Assembly (NCBI GenBank): GCA_035627375.1
Contig: DASPLX010000086.1
Location: 25,359-89,358 of the forward strand
Length of the DNA: 64,000 bases
Direction: 5' to 3'
Origin: DASPLX01 sp035627375
Lineage (GTDB): Bacteria > Pseudomonadota > Gammaproteobacteria > Burkholderiales > Burkholderiaceae_D
The notes under the pieces: model-generated
Seen by the model: the letters and a program-made list of their open reading frames with translations, nothing else
The model's database searches: none
Told to the model about the DNA's origin: nothing
Translations under genes and position numbers: made by a program
In this document: positions 11,212 to 21,206 of the stretch, one piece after another
Position numbering within the stretch: position 1 is the first letter of the stretch
Layout of the letters: each line of letters starts with the position of its first letter

Positions 11212-11616
11212 ATGTCGGAAACCATTTTCACTCGCATCATTCGCGGCGAACTGCCGTGCGCCAAGGTCTATGAAGACGAGCATGTCTTCGCCTTCATGGA
11301 TGCCGGTCAAGTCAATCCCGGCCACGTGATCGTGGCATCGAAGCAGCCTTACGAAACCCTGCTCGATGCCGACGAGGAAACCGCCGCCGCCCTCATGCGC
11401 GCCGCCGCGCGCATCTCCCGCGCCATCGAGCGCGCCTTCCAGCCGGACGGATTCACGATCCTGCAGGCGAACAAGGCGGCGGGTTGGCAAACCGTGCCGC
11501 ATCTTCATCTGCACGTGCTGCCGCGCCATGCGAACGACGGCGTGGATCTGACCTGGCCGCGCAAGGAACCGGGCCTCGATGCCTTGCGCGAACTGGCGGC
11601 GCGCATCGTACTATAG
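11212..11616 (+). CDS. HIT-family nucleotide hydrolase
   Basis: A 134-residue HIT (histidine triad) protein. It opens TIFTRIIRGELPCAKVYEDE, has the NPGHVIVASK motif, and carries the catalytic triad HLHLHVLPR near residue 99. HIT enzymes hydrolyse nucleoside phosphoramidates and dinucleotides. AAGGAGG lies directly before ATG 11206, so ATG 11212, at proper spacing, is preferred. It converges on the YihY gene with two bases between the stop codons. Confidence 0.92.
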   Translation: MSETIFTRIIRGELPCAKVYEDEHVFAFMDAGQVNPGHVIVASKQPYETLLDADEETAAALMRAAARISRAIERAFQPDGFTILQANKAAGWQTVPHLHLHVLPRHANDGVDLTWPRKEPGLDALRELAARIVL

Positions 11617-11618
11617 GA

Positions 11619-12527
11619 TCATTGCGGCCGGCTGCGCGCGGCCGCTTCGCCCTCGTCCGGCATCTTTTTTTCGCCGCGATTCTTTCCGCTCGGCACGCGG
11701 TGTTCGATCACGGCGTTGAGTTCGGCGCCGAACAGCATGACCGCCGCCGAGATGAAGAAGTACAGCAGCAGCACGACGATGGTGCCGACGCTGCCATAGG
11801 TGGCGTTGTAATCGGCGAAGTTGGCGACATAGTATTTGAAAGCCAGCGAGGCGGCGATCCAGACGATGACGGCAAGCGTGGCGCCGGGGGTGATGAAGCG
11901 GAACTCCTGCTCCACGTCGGGCGCGACATAGTAGACCACGGCCAGGGCCAGGCAGAGCAGGAATACCGCCACCGGCCAGCGCAGCCAGGTCCAGAGCGCC
12001 GCGAACAGCCGGTCCATCCCGACCATGCGCGTGATCCACTCGATCGCCTCCGGCCCGACCGACATCAGCAAGGCGGCCGCGATCAGCATCGCGGCCACGC
12101 CGATCGTGTAGATGATCGACAACGGATACAGCTTCCAGGCCGGCCGGCCCTCGGGCACATCATAGGCGACGTTCAAGGCGTTCATCGTCGCGCGCACCGC
12201 CGCCGACGCCGACCAGAGGGCGACGATCACGCCGACCGACAACAAGGTGTGCTGCGGCTGGCGCAATTGGGCGATCACCTGATCCACCACCTTCATCGCC
12301 GGGTCCGGCAACAGGTATTGCATCTGCTGGCGCACCCAGTCGAAGAATTCGGTGCGCTCGATGAAGCCCAGCAATGCGATCAGAAAAATTAGAAAAGGAA
12401 ACAACGAGAACAGCACCTGGTAGGCGAGCGCCGACGCATAGGTGGTCATGTCGTCCTCGAAGAATTCGCGGACCGTTTCCTTGAGAATCGATCCGGGGCT
12501 CAGTCCGCGCAAACCGGGAATATTCAT
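11619..12527 (-). CDS. YihY/BrkB-family inner membrane protein
   Basis: A 302-residue integral membrane protein with about six hydrophobic helices. Features of the YihY/virulence-factor BrkB family are YASALAYQVLFSLFPFLIFL near the N-terminus, the LWSASAAVRATMNALN segment, and YGSVGTIVVLLLYFFISAAVMLFGAELNAV near the end (each cited in part here). Members were once called ribonuclease BN; their transport or envelope role is unclear. The C-terminal ~25 residues are charged and cytoplasmic. It is a single-gene unit read toward the HIT gene. Confidence 0.9.
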   Translation of the reverse strand: MNIPGLRGLSPGSILKETVREFFEDDMTTYASALAYQVLFSLFPFLIFLIALLGFIERTEFFDWVRQQMQYLLPDPAMKVVDQVIAQLRQPQHTLLSVGVIVALWSASAAVRATMNALNVAYDVPEGRPAWKLYPLSIIYTIGVAAMLIAAALLMSVGPEAIEWITRMVGMDRLFAALWTWLRWPVAVFLLCLALAVVYYVAPDVEQEFRFITPGATLAVIVWIAASLAFKYYVANFADYNATYGSVGTIVVLLLYFFISAAVMLFGAELNAVIEHRVPSGKNRGEKKMPDEGEAAARSRPQ

Positions 12528-12735
12528 CGTTGCCTCGCCTGCCCGCGACGCCGCACCTTACTTCCGGAAACCAATGATCCATCCAGGTGGATTTGGCGTG
12601 TCATGCCATGTTGATCGGAGAACCGGATGGATCACTAATGGTCCGACGCATGAAATGAAAGCCTACTCATTCTAGGAAGGCCGAATCCGCGCCGCTTGAT
12701 ATCGGCCAAGTCCGGCAGACGCGGCGCGGCCCGAA

Positions 12736-13872
<1,137 letters not shown>

Positions 13873-14207
13873 GGCGTTCCTCAATGAAATGCGAAGCGGT
13901 TCCGGTTCAGATGGGGGCGGAAGCCGGTGCTTCAATGGAGCAAGATTTTCTCGTCGCCGGCTGGATTGACCGAATGCGACGGGACCGGCATGCGTTCCCC
14001 CACCCAAATCAAGACCTGGCTCCGATCGTCCTTGTAGGAAAACCCTGAACGATGTTCCGTAGCGTCCGACCATGGATTTCATCCGCCGCTGATTTCGCCC
14101 GCGAATCCCGCTTGCAATAATCGATTCACACCTCGCTTCGCCATCGCGACCCGGCTCCGATAGGGCATCCGGCATCGCGCATAACCAATTCTTCGACAAA
14201 GGAAGCC
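13873..14207. other. Divergent intergenic region
   Basis: 335 bases between the divergent phosphoesterase and Crp/Fnr genes. It should hold both promoters; I see no clear operator, RNA or repeat. Confidence 0.4.
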
Positions 14208-15053
14208 ATGTTGACTACGCCAACGTCTGAACTCCGCCCGGGCTCCACGCTTTCCGCGAGCGCGCCCGCCACGGCAGCAGCAGCGCATCGTCAAGCCAAG
14301 CTATGGTCCAATCTGAAGGAAGTATGCGACTTGCTGCGCATTCCCTCCGCCGTCACGAACGACGATTTCCATTTCCAGCATGTGCAATTCAAGGCCGGGC
14401 AGCGCATCCACACGATCGGCCAGCCGTTCGACATGCTCTATATCGTCTATTCCGGTTTCCTCAAGACCGTGATGATCGACGAGTTCGGCAACGAGCAGGT
14501 GCTCGGCTTCCCGATGAAGGGCGACATGTTCGGCATCGACGGCATCCACGGCAAGCACTACACGACTGAAACCGTCGCCCTGACCAATTGCGATGTCATC
14601 CTGGTGCCGTTCCGCCTGTTTTCTTCGCTCGGGCGTACCTATCCCGAGCTGGAATCGGCGATCTATGCGGTCGTCAGCCGCGAACTGCTGCGCGAGCAGG
14701 CGATGATCAGCCACCTCGGTTCGCTCTCGGCGGAAGCGCGCGTGGCCCGCTTCCTGGTCTTCCTGTCCGAGCGCTTCACCGAGATGGGTTATTCGGGCAA
14801 GCAATTCAACCTGCGCATGACGCGCCATGAGATCGGCAACTTCCTCGGCCTGACGCTGGAGACGGTCAGCCGCACGCTGTCCGCCTTCAACACGATCGGC
14901 TTGATCTCGGTCGATCAGCGCGCGATCGTCATCCACGACATGCAGACGCTGAAGACGATGCGCCGCCTCACGCCGGCCCACGTTCGGGCCAAGGCGGACG
15001 CGGCCAGGGCGGCACAGCGCCCGGCTCAGCCAGCGAGCGGCGTCGCCGGCTGA
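14208..15053 (+). CDS. Crp/Fnr-family transcriptional regulator without Fe-S cysteines
   Basis: A 281-residue regulator. A cyclic-nucleotide-binding-type beta-roll covers about residues 50-170 (FKAGQRIHTIGQPFDMLYIV, VLGFPMKGDMFGIDGI). A long dimerisation helix and a C-terminal helix-turn-helix follow (LRMTRHEIGNFLGLTLETVS). Only two cysteines are present and they are not spaced as in oxygen-sensing Fnr, so it is unlikely to bind a [4Fe-4S] cluster. The architecture fits the betaproteobacterial Fnr-like group. The C-terminal 25 residues are Ala-rich. Regulated genes are unknown. Confidence 0.9.
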   Translation: MLTTPTSELRPGSTLSASAPATAAAAHRQAKLWSNLKEVCDLLRIPSAVTNDDFHFQHVQFKAGQRIHTIGQPFDMLYIVYSGFLKTVMIDEFGNEQVLGFPMKGDMFGIDGIHGKHYTTETVALTNCDVILVPFRLFSSLGRTYPELESAIYAVVSRELLREQAMISHLGSLSAEARVARFLVFLSERFTEMGYSGKQFNLRMTRHEIGNFLGLTLETVSRTLSAFNTIGLISVDQRAIVIHDMQTLKTMRRLTPAHVRAKADAARAAQRPAQPASGVAG

Positions 15054-15267
15054 TCGGGTTCCGCGTAGCGGCGGAAGATATCGCCGTTGTTGAACGGCAC
15101 GCCGCTTCGATATCGCCGGCTCCGGCTTCCTCCAGGACAAGCCGGACGCGCTTGCCGCGCCCCTGTATCATCGGCCAGCAAACGGGCCCGCGGTGCGGCG
15201 ATCTTCCTATGGCGATCGATTTTCCTGCACAATGGCGCTACTAATAGCGTTGCGATTGGAGAACGCA

Positions 15268-15756
15268 ATGAAACGAACCGCCATCATGACACTGGCCGCC
15301 GCCGCATTGGCCTGCCTGCCGCTCGTCGGCGGCGCCGGGAATAAGCCGGTGAATGCCTTTACCGAATCCGCCGCCGTCGCGTCGCACGCCGGCCAGGTGC
15401 GCGTGACGATCACCTTCGACAACCGGGGCGCCCACCCGGTATACGTTCCCAACGACCTGGCGACGGAAGAGGAATTGACCAATGCCTTCTTCGAGATCAC
15501 GACGATCGACGGCGAGAAGATTCCCTACATCGGCATCATGGCCAAGCGCGCGCCGCCGAGCGCCGAGGATTACCGCAAGATCGGGCCGCGTTCGAAGCAT
15601 GTGAACACGATCGACATCACGCCCAGCTTCGATTTCAAACCGGGCAGCCATCATTATGTGCTGTCTTACGAGGCTCGCTATCTGACCGATCTCAAGAACC
15701 TGGACAAGCCGTCCTCCGCCGGCATGGTGCGCGTGGAATTCACGCATGCCAAGTGA
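15268..15756 (+). CDS. Secreted free-standing homologue of the M35 protease N-terminal domain
   Basis: A 162-residue exported protein: signal peptide MKRTAIMTLAAAALACLPLV, then a beta-sandwich-like domain (VRVTITFDNRGAHPVYVPND, FFEITTIDGEKIPYIGIMAK). The same pattern, beta strand, FE..DG.K..Y.G...KR..P..DY, then Y...Y, is found in the N-terminal ~150 residues of the two M35 proteases at 15801-16883 and 18943-20034, so it is a paralogue of that domain without the catalytic part. It lies convergent with the first protease. It could inhibit, chaperone or bind the proteases; that role is inference. Start 15268 has GGAGA upstream. Confidence 0.72.
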   Translation: MKRTAIMTLAAAALACLPLVGGAGNKPVNAFTESAAVASHAGQVRVTITFDNRGAHPVYVPNDLATEEELTNAFFEITTIDGEKIPYIGIMAKRAPPSAEDYRKIGPRSKHVNTIDITPSFDFKPGSHHYVLSYEARYLTDLKNLDKPSSAGMVRVEFTHAK

Positions 15757-15800
15757 AGCGCGCGGCGCCGCGCGAACGGCGCCGCAAGACTTGCGGTCTC

Positions 15801-16883
15801 TTATTGCAGCGGCGGCGTGTTCTCCGCGAAATATTCATGCGAATCGGCATTCTCGACCGCCTTGTCCGGCTCGCTGATCGCCAATTGCTTCGCTCCTGCC
15901 TGGCCATAGACCCAGTCGTCGGTGCCGGCCACGGCATTGAAATGGCTCATTTCATGCACCAGCGTGCCGCCCTTGGAATCGGTGCCCGTCATCGGCGCCG
16001 ACCAGAACGCCCGGCAGACATAGATCTTGTACGGCTGGTTCGGATAGACATAGGCGTAATAGCGCTTCTTGCAGCCGCAGTCGACCGTGATCGGCTTGGT
16101 CAGGAAGGCATCCTTGATGGCGGCGAAGTTGGCCTTGACCTTGTTGTAGCGCGCCGAGGTGACCGTGCCGAACCAGGTCGTATAGCGCGGGCCGGTCTTG
16201 CCGGCGGCCAGGTAAGCGTCGCCGTCGCTCGCCATCGCGGTCGCCGCGCTGACCGCGTCGGTGACCGTCGCCGCCTGCGAACTCGTGCATTTGCTGAAGC
16301 TCAGGCTGGCGGCGGCCGCCGTCGGCGCCGCCATCGCCTCCGCCGCCGCCCCGCGCGGCAGGCGGCCGTCGATCCACATGGCCGCCGTCTCCGACTGCAA
16401 CTCGCCGGCCGGCCTTTCCGCGCGCGCCGCGCCATGCGCCCCGAAACGGGTGCCGAACAAGTCGAGCGACTTGGTGTGATAACGCACGGTATAGTTGCCG
16501 GTCGCGCTCATGTCGTAGAATGCCGACAATTCGACTTTGCGGCTGTAGGACTTGCCGGGCTGGAGCACATAGTAGTCGCCGGCTTCCGGCGCCGGCCGCT
16601 TGACCACCGGACCGAGATATCCGACCTTGACGCCGTCGCGCCGCACCTCGAACAGCGGCTCTTCCATCTCTCCTTCGAACGGCGTTTGCCACTTCAGGAG
16701 GTATTGCGGCGCGGCGGACACGTTGGTGAAGGTCACGTTGACGACGACGTCGTCATGCGCTTGCAGCACGCGCTTTTCCGGCGCGATGGTGACGGCGATA
16801 TCGCCCGATGCGGCGTGGGCGCCGACGCAAACCGCGGCGGCGGCGATTGACATGCTCATTCCGAACCATGTTTTCCAGGTCAT
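15801..16883 (-). CDS. Secreted M35-family (aspzincin) metalloprotease, copy 1
   Basis: A 360-residue exported zinc protease. Signal peptide (TWFGMSMSIAAAAVCVGAHA), N-terminal beta domain to about residue 165, Ala-rich linker, then the catalytic domain with paired Cys (VDCGCKKRYYAYVYP). The zinc motif is HEMSH (~310-314), with the aspzincin third-ligand motif GTDD at ~320-323 and the M35-typical ADSHEYFAENTP end. Homologues are deuterolysin and peptidyl-Lys metalloendopeptidases acting outside the cell. Two ATGs are six bases apart; the second (16883) has GGAG at the right distance. It is a close paralogue of the gene at 18943-20034. Confidence 0.9.
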   Translation of the reverse strand: MTWKTWFGMSMSIAAAAVCVGAHAASGDIAVTIAPEKRVLQAHDDVVVNVTFTNVSAAPQYLLKWQTPFEGEMEEPLFEVRRDGVKVGYLGPVVKRPAPEAGDYYVLQPGKSYSRKVELSAFYDMSATGNYTVRYHTKSLDLFGTRFGAHGAARAERPAGELQSETAAMWIDGRLPRGAAAEAMAAPTAAAASLSFSKCTSSQAATVTDAVSAATAMASDGDAYLAAGKTGPRYTTWFGTVTSARYNKVKANFAAIKDAFLTKPITVDCGCKKRYYAYVYPNQPYKIYVCRAFWSAPMTGTDSKGGTLVHEMSHFNAVAGTDDWVYGQAGAKQLAISEPDKAVENADSHEYFAENTPPLQ

Positions 16884-16977
16884 TCTCATCTCCAGAAGCG
16901 TTGTCGGATTCCGCACGGAAACGCGGTATGCGCCTGAAGCGGGGCAGCCTGCCTTTCCACGCGGGCTCGCGGATCTT

Positions 16978-16996
16978 CTCGTGGAAGATCCACGAG
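16978..16996 (-). promoter_or_regulatory. Hairpin upstream of M35 copy 1
   Basis: CTCGTGG, a 5-base loop, CCACGAG: a perfect 7-bp stem about 95 bases upstream of the protease start. M35 copy 2 also has a hairpin upstream (20092-20131). A leader-RNA or operator role is inference. Confidence 0.3.
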
Positions 16997-17125
16997 CGGA
17001 TGGTGGCATGGCGTCTTTCCTTGCATCATGAGAAAAATTAACAATCCGGCGCCGCGTTTGGCTCGCCAATCGGGTCTATACCCGAGGAGAGCAAAACGAG
17101 AATCCGCCGCTTGAAGAGATCGACG

Positions 17126-18361
17126 ATGAAACCCGACGACCATGATGTCATGCCCGTCGCCGGCGGCCGCCCGGTCAAGATGTGGACCCGCGGCGTGCCG
17201 GTCGAGGACGAAGCCCGCCAACAGCTGGCGAACACGGCGAGAATGCCGTTCATCTACCGCCATATCGCCGTCATGCCCGATGTGCATGTCGGCAAGGGTT
17301 CGACCATCGGCAGCGTGATACCGACGCTCGGCGCCGTCATTCCGGCGGCGGTCGGCGTCGATATCGGCTGCGGCATGATGGCGGCCAAGACCACGCTGAC
17401 GGCGAACGATCTGCCCGACAATCTCGGCCCCTTGCGCGGCGCGATCGAGCAGGCGATTCCGCACGGCATGTCGCCGAAGACGCGCAGCCACAAGGGCCGC
17501 GACCAGGGTTCCTGGAACACGCCGCCGCGCAGCGTGGACGTCGCCTGGGCGCGGCTGGAAGACGAATTCGACGAGATCTGCCGCAAGACGCCGGCACTGC
17601 GCCGCACCAACAACTACAAGCACCTGGGCACGCTCGGCAGCGGCAATCACTTCGTCGAAGTCTGCCTCGACGAGGCCGGCTTCGTCTGGCTGATGCTGCA
17701 TTCCGGCTCGCGCGGCGTCGGCAACGCGATCGGCAGCCATTTCATCGAACTCGCCAAGGAAGACATGCGGGTGCATGCGGTCAACCTGCCGGACATGGAT
17801 CTCGCCTACCTCAAGGAAGGCACCCGGCATTACGACGATTACGTCGAGGCGGTCGGCTGGGCGCAGAAATTCGCGCGCCTGAACCGCGAAGTCATGATGC
17901 GCAACCTGGTCGCGGCGCTGCGCACCGTCATCAAGAAGCCGTTCGAGACGCACGTGGAGGCCGTCAACTGCCATCACAACTATGTGCAGAAGGAGCATCA
18001 CTTCGGCCGCGAGGTGCTGGTCACGCGCAAGGGCGCGGTGTCGGCGCGCGCGGGCGAGCTCGGCATCATCCCCGGTTCGATGGGCGCGAAAAGCTTCATC
18101 GTGCGCGGCAAGGGCAACCCGGAGAGCTTCCACAGCTGCAGCCACGGCGCCGGCCGCACCATGAGCCGCAGCGAGGCCAAGCGCCGCTTCACCGTCGAGG
18201 ATCAGCGCCGCGCCACGGCCGGCGTGGAATGCCGCAAGGATGCTCACGTCATCGACGAGATCCCGATGGCCTACAAGGATATCGACGCCGTGATGGAGGC
18301 GCAGAACGAGCTGGTGGAGGTGGTGCACACCTTGAAGCAGGTGGTCTGCGTGAAAGGGTGA
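17126..18361 (+). CDS. rtcB: RNA-splicing ligase RtcB
   Basis: A 411-residue RtcB ligase, which joins RNA 2',3'-cyclic phosphate or 3'-phosphate ends to 5'-OH ends using GTP and Mn. Conserved motifs are all present: MPDVHVGKGSTIGSVIPT, VGVDIGCGMM (metal-binding Cys), LGSGNHFVEV, LHSGSRGVGN, VNCHHNYV, SCSHGAGRTMSR (with the guanylylated-His region) and RKDAHVIDEIPMAYKDI. Neither rtcA nor the rtcR activator lies nearby. It sits between the two M35 protease genes on the opposite strand. Start 17126 has GAAGAGA upstream; an in-frame TTG 15 bases earlier is less likely. Confidence 0.95.
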   Translation: MKPDDHDVMPVAGGRPVKMWTRGVPVEDEARQQLANTARMPFIYRHIAVMPDVHVGKGSTIGSVIPTLGAVIPAAVGVDIGCGMMAAKTTLTANDLPDNLGPLRGAIEQAIPHGMSPKTRSHKGRDQGSWNTPPRSVDVAWARLEDEFDEICRKTPALRRTNNYKHLGTLGSGNHFVEVCLDEAGFVWLMLHSGSRGVGNAIGSHFIELAKEDMRVHAVNLPDMDLAYLKEGTRHYDDYVEAVGWAQKFARLNREVMMRNLVAALRTVIKKPFETHVEAVNCHHNYVQKEHHFGREVLVTRKGAVSARAGELGIIPGSMGAKSFIVRGKGNPESFHSCSHGAGRTMSRSEAKRRFTVEDQRRATAGVECRKDAHVIDEIPMAYKDIDAVMEAQNELVEVVHTLKQVVCVKG

Positions 18362-18375
18362 CGCGGCGGCGCCCG

Positions 18376-18759
18376 CTACCGGGAGGCGAGCCGATGAGCC
18401 CACCACAGCCCGCCGCCCGCCAGCAGGCATCCGATCGCCAGCAGGTCCGCCTGCACCACGCGGTTGAGCGCCGCGTTATAGCCGCCGACCGCGAATGCGA
18501 TCCAGACAAACGAGCCGGCGCTGGCCAATCCCATGAGGATGGCGATCGCTTGCAGCCGCCGCGCAAAGGCCGCATGCAACAGGAAGCCGCCGAGGATGCC
18601 GAACATGGCCGCCCGATGCCGCATCAGGACTTGAAGATTGGGATCGTCGAACGGAACGCCGTAGAGCGCGGAAAGCGCATGCGGACCGGCCGCGCCGGCC
18701 AGCGGCAGGAGATGAATGATCGCCGCGACGACCAGCGAAATGGAGATGAGTAATTGCAT
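18376..18759 (-). CDS. Small four-helix inner membrane protein
   Basis: A 127-residue, very hydrophobic protein with about four membrane helices (MQLLISISLVVAAIIHLLPL at the start; MFGILGGFLLHAAFARRLQA; AIAILMGLASAGSFVWIAFA; LLAIGCLLAGGGLWWAHRL). Proteins of this size and pattern are often mis-named phosphopantetheine adenylyltransferase in databases, but no nucleotidyltransferase motif is visible. It converges with rtcB, 14 bases apart. Function unknown. Confidence 0.7.
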   Translation of the reverse strand: MQLLISISLVVAAIIHLLPLAGAAGPHALSALYGVPFDDPNLQVLMRHRAAMFGILGGFLLHAAFARRLQAIAILMGLASAGSFVWIAFAVGGYNAALNRVVQADLLAIGCLLAGGGLWWAHRLASR

Positions 18760-18901
18760 TCTTGGGCTCCGCGATATCGGCAATGAAGGAACATGCGCAA
18801 GCGCATCTTCGGGTCGACATTATCGATTCGGGGAAGCCGCCGCAATTACCCGTGAAGTAATCGATCGCGGAAACGCGCCGGAGATTTCCGGGAGCGGGAT
18901 G

Positions 18902-18933
18902 GCTTGCGGCGCCTCTCGGATAGCGCCGCAAGC
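18902..18933 (-). terminator. Stem-loop just after M35 copy 2
   Basis: GCTTGCGGCGC and GCGCCGCAAGC form a perfect 11-bp stem with a 10-base loop, 10 bases beyond the stop codon. There is no U-run, so it may stabilise the mRNA end rather than terminate on its own. Confidence 0.5.
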
Positions 18934-18942
18934 GGTACTGCA

Positions 18943-20034
18943 TCAGTTCAATGCCGGGGTGTTCTCGGCAAAGTATTCATGCGAGTCGGCATTTTCGACG
19001 GCCCTGTTCGGATCGCTGATCGCCAGGCTCTTCGCGCCGGACTGGCCGTAGACGTGATCGTCGGTGCCGGCCACGACGTTGAAGTGGCTCATCTCATGCA
19101 CCAGCGTGCCGCCCTTGGAGTCGGTGCCGGTCATCGGGGCGCTCCAGAACGCCTTGCAGACATAGATCTTGTACGGTTGCGTCGGATAGACGTAAGCGTA
19201 GTAGGTCTTGTTGCAGCCGCAGTCGACGGTGACCGGCTTGTTCAGGAAGGCGTCCTTGATGGCGACGAAATGCGACTTGACCGTGCTGTAGCGCGACGAG
19301 GTGTAGGTGCCGAACCAGGTCGTGTAGCGCGAACCGGTCTTGTTCGCCTGCAGGTAGGCGTCGCTGTCGGTCGCCATGTTGGTCGCGGCGCTCATCGCGT
19401 TGACGATCGTGTTCTGCTGCGAGCTGGTGCAACGGCTGAAGCTCAGGCCGCCGGCGGTGGGGAGCGGATCGGTCGCCTTGGCGGTCGTGACCGTGCCTTG
19501 CGGCAGACGGCCGTCGATCCAGATCGACACCGCTTCGGACTTCAGCACTCCCTGCTGCGATTCGGCCTTGGCGACGCCGTTGCCGTCGAAGCTGCTGGAG
19601 AACAGGTTGTACGATTTGGTGTTGTAGCTGATCGAGTAGTTGCCGGTCACGCTCATGTCGTAGAACGCGGACAGCTCGAGCTTGAACTTGTGCGACTTGC
19701 CCGGCTGCAGGACGTAGTAGTCGTTGGCCTTCGGCGCCGGACGCTTGTAATGAGCGCCGAGGTAGTCGACCCTGGCGCCGTCGCGATACACCTCGAACAG
19801 CGCTTCTTCCATCTCTTCGCCGCCGAGCGGTGCGTGATGCTTCAATACGTATTGCGGGGTGGACGAGGTATTGGTCACCGTGACATGGACGACGACATCA
19901 TCATCGGCCTTCAACACACGCTTATCCGGCGTGATGCTGACGGTTACTCCTTTCGAAGCCGCATGGGCGGAAACGCATGCCGCTGCAGCCACGACTGAAA
20001 CGCAAACACCCAACAACTTATTATTAAAAGTCAT
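18943..20034 (-). CDS. Secreted M35-family (aspzincin) metalloprotease, copy 2
   Basis: A 363-residue paralogue of the 15801-16883 protease with the same order: signal peptide (LLGVCVSVVAAAACVSAHA), N-terminal beta domain (VSITPDKRVLKADDDVVVHV), linker and catalytic domain. HEMSH is at ~313, followed by VAGTDDHVYG and the same C-terminal ENADSHEYFAENTP. The paired Cys segment VDCGCNKTYYAYVYP is kept. Sequence agreement with copy 1 is high throughout, so they came from a duplication; rtcB and a small membrane gene lie between them. Start 20034 follows GGAGACAAGA. Confidence 0.9.
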   Translation of the reverse strand: MTFNNKLLGVCVSVVAAAACVSAHAASKGVTVSITPDKRVLKADDDVVVHVTVTNTSSTPQYVLKHHAPLGGEEMEEALFEVYRDGARVDYLGAHYKRPAPKANDYYVLQPGKSHKFKLELSAFYDMSVTGNYSISYNTKSYNLFSSSFDGNGVAKAESQQGVLKSEAVSIWIDGRLPQGTVTTAKATDPLPTAGGLSFSRCTSSQQNTIVNAMSAATNMATDSDAYLQANKTGSRYTTWFGTYTSSRYSTVKSHFVAIKDAFLNKPVTVDCGCNKTYYAYVYPTQPYKIYVCKAFWSAPMTGTDSKGGTLVHEMSHFNVVAGTDDHVYGQSGAKSLAISDPNRAVENADSHEYFAENTPALN

Positions 20035-20462
20035 TCTTGTCTCCAAAGTGTTATGAATCCCGCATGAGAGGCCCGGCGCACCGGATGCACGGCAGAGACA
20101 CTGCCCCAACACACGAACCAGTGTCTTCTGCGAGTCACGTTGGTCCGCTTTGCCCTTCATGCAGCATGGCGAATTCCCGTGGTGCGGGAAGCCGCCGCCT
20201 GTCGAATTTCCGGATAACGGAAATTCAACGGCGGATATTGGCATGACGGCTCCGCGAAATCAATGGGAAAAATGACAGGTCTGCCCGATCGGGCAAAAAC
20301 GTAAGGCGGCGGTTTCGAGCTCCGATCGACTTCCTGTCGCTCGTATCTTGCACCGCAACCCAAATGCAACAAGGCTCGCCGGGGCCGTCGCCCGCCCGCG
20401 AAAATCAGAGAGATAATCCAGGGATCGCAGCGCCGCTTGCGGAGATTCCGAGGGAGATCGCC
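20035..20462. promoter_or_regulatory. Divergent control region with hairpin and 14-bp palindrome
   Basis: 428 bases between M35 copy 2 and the outer-membrane-type gene, with no ORF of note. It contains a hairpin in the protease leader (AGACACTG at 20096-20103 with CAGTGTCT at 20119-20126, extended by GCAG/CTGC with one bulge) and a perfect 14-bp palindrome TGCCCGATCGGGCA at 20282-20295, a good operator candidate. The binding factor is unknown. Confidence 0.4.
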
Positions 20463-21191
20463 ATGAAAAAACTCATTGCGCCGGCCGTATTGGCATTGCT
20501 CGCTCACGGATCGGCCGCGGCGGCGCCAGGCTACTATCTCGTCACCGTCTATGATGAAGAAGGCGAGAAAATTGCAGAAACCGGTTTGTGGAATGTCAAT
20601 CCATCGGCGGCATCCTCCGTCGCCTCGCCCTATTTCGCGTTCGGCTACGGCGTCACCAAGCGCTGGCATACCGAGGTCTATGCCCACTTCGTCCGCACCG
20701 AAAGAAGCGGCACGCGCTTCAACAGCCTGGCCTGGCAAAACGATTATCTGCTGACGCGGGGCCAGTATCCGGTCGATCTGGCGGTGCATACCAGCCTCCG
20801 GCGCTTCGACGACACCAGCCTCGGCTATGCCTTCGAATTCGGCCCGGCGCTGCAGACGGAATTCGGCCGGACGCAAGTCAATGCCAATCTCTTCTTCGAA
20901 CGCAGCTACCGCGACCGGCAAGCCGATCGCATGCAGATGAAATACCAGTGGCAGGTCAAGCGCCATTGGCGGCCAAAGCTCTCGTTCGGCCTGCAAGGCT
21001 TCGGCGAACTCGGCGACTGGAACGACTGGGCGCCGCGGCGCGAACAATCGCACCGCATCGGCCCTGCGATCTCCGGTTCGCTGCCGGTGAGCGAGACGCA
21101 TGCATTGAAATACGAAGCCGCCTGGTTCACGGGCAAGGTGTTCGCCAACCGCGCCAAAGTGTTCGTGTTGCGGCTCAAGTACGCGTTCTAG
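20463..21191 (+). CDS. Exported beta-barrel-like protein
   Basis: A 242-residue protein with a signal peptide (MKKLIAPAVLALLAHGSAAA). The mature part consists of alternating strands rich in Tyr, Trp and Phe (FAFGYGVTKRWHTEVYAHFV, LSFGLQGFGELGDWNDW) and ends LRLKYAF, an aromatic C-terminal residue typical of outer-membrane barrels recognised by BamA. No specific family recognised; a porin-like or envelope role is inference. GAGGGAGA precedes the ATG. Confidence 0.7.
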   Translation: MKKLIAPAVLALLAHGSAAAAPGYYLVTVYDEEGEKIAETGLWNVNPSAASSVASPYFAFGYGVTKRWHTEVYAHFVRTERSGTRFNSLAWQNDYLLTRGQYPVDLAVHTSLRRFDDTSLGYAFEFGPALQTEFGRTQVNANLFFERSYRDRQADRMQMKYQWQVKRHWRPKLSFGLQGFGELGDWNDWAPRREQSHRIGPAISGSLPVSETHALKYEAAWFTGKVFANRAKVFVLRLKYAF

Positions 21192-21206
21192 AGGCGCACC
21201 GACGGA

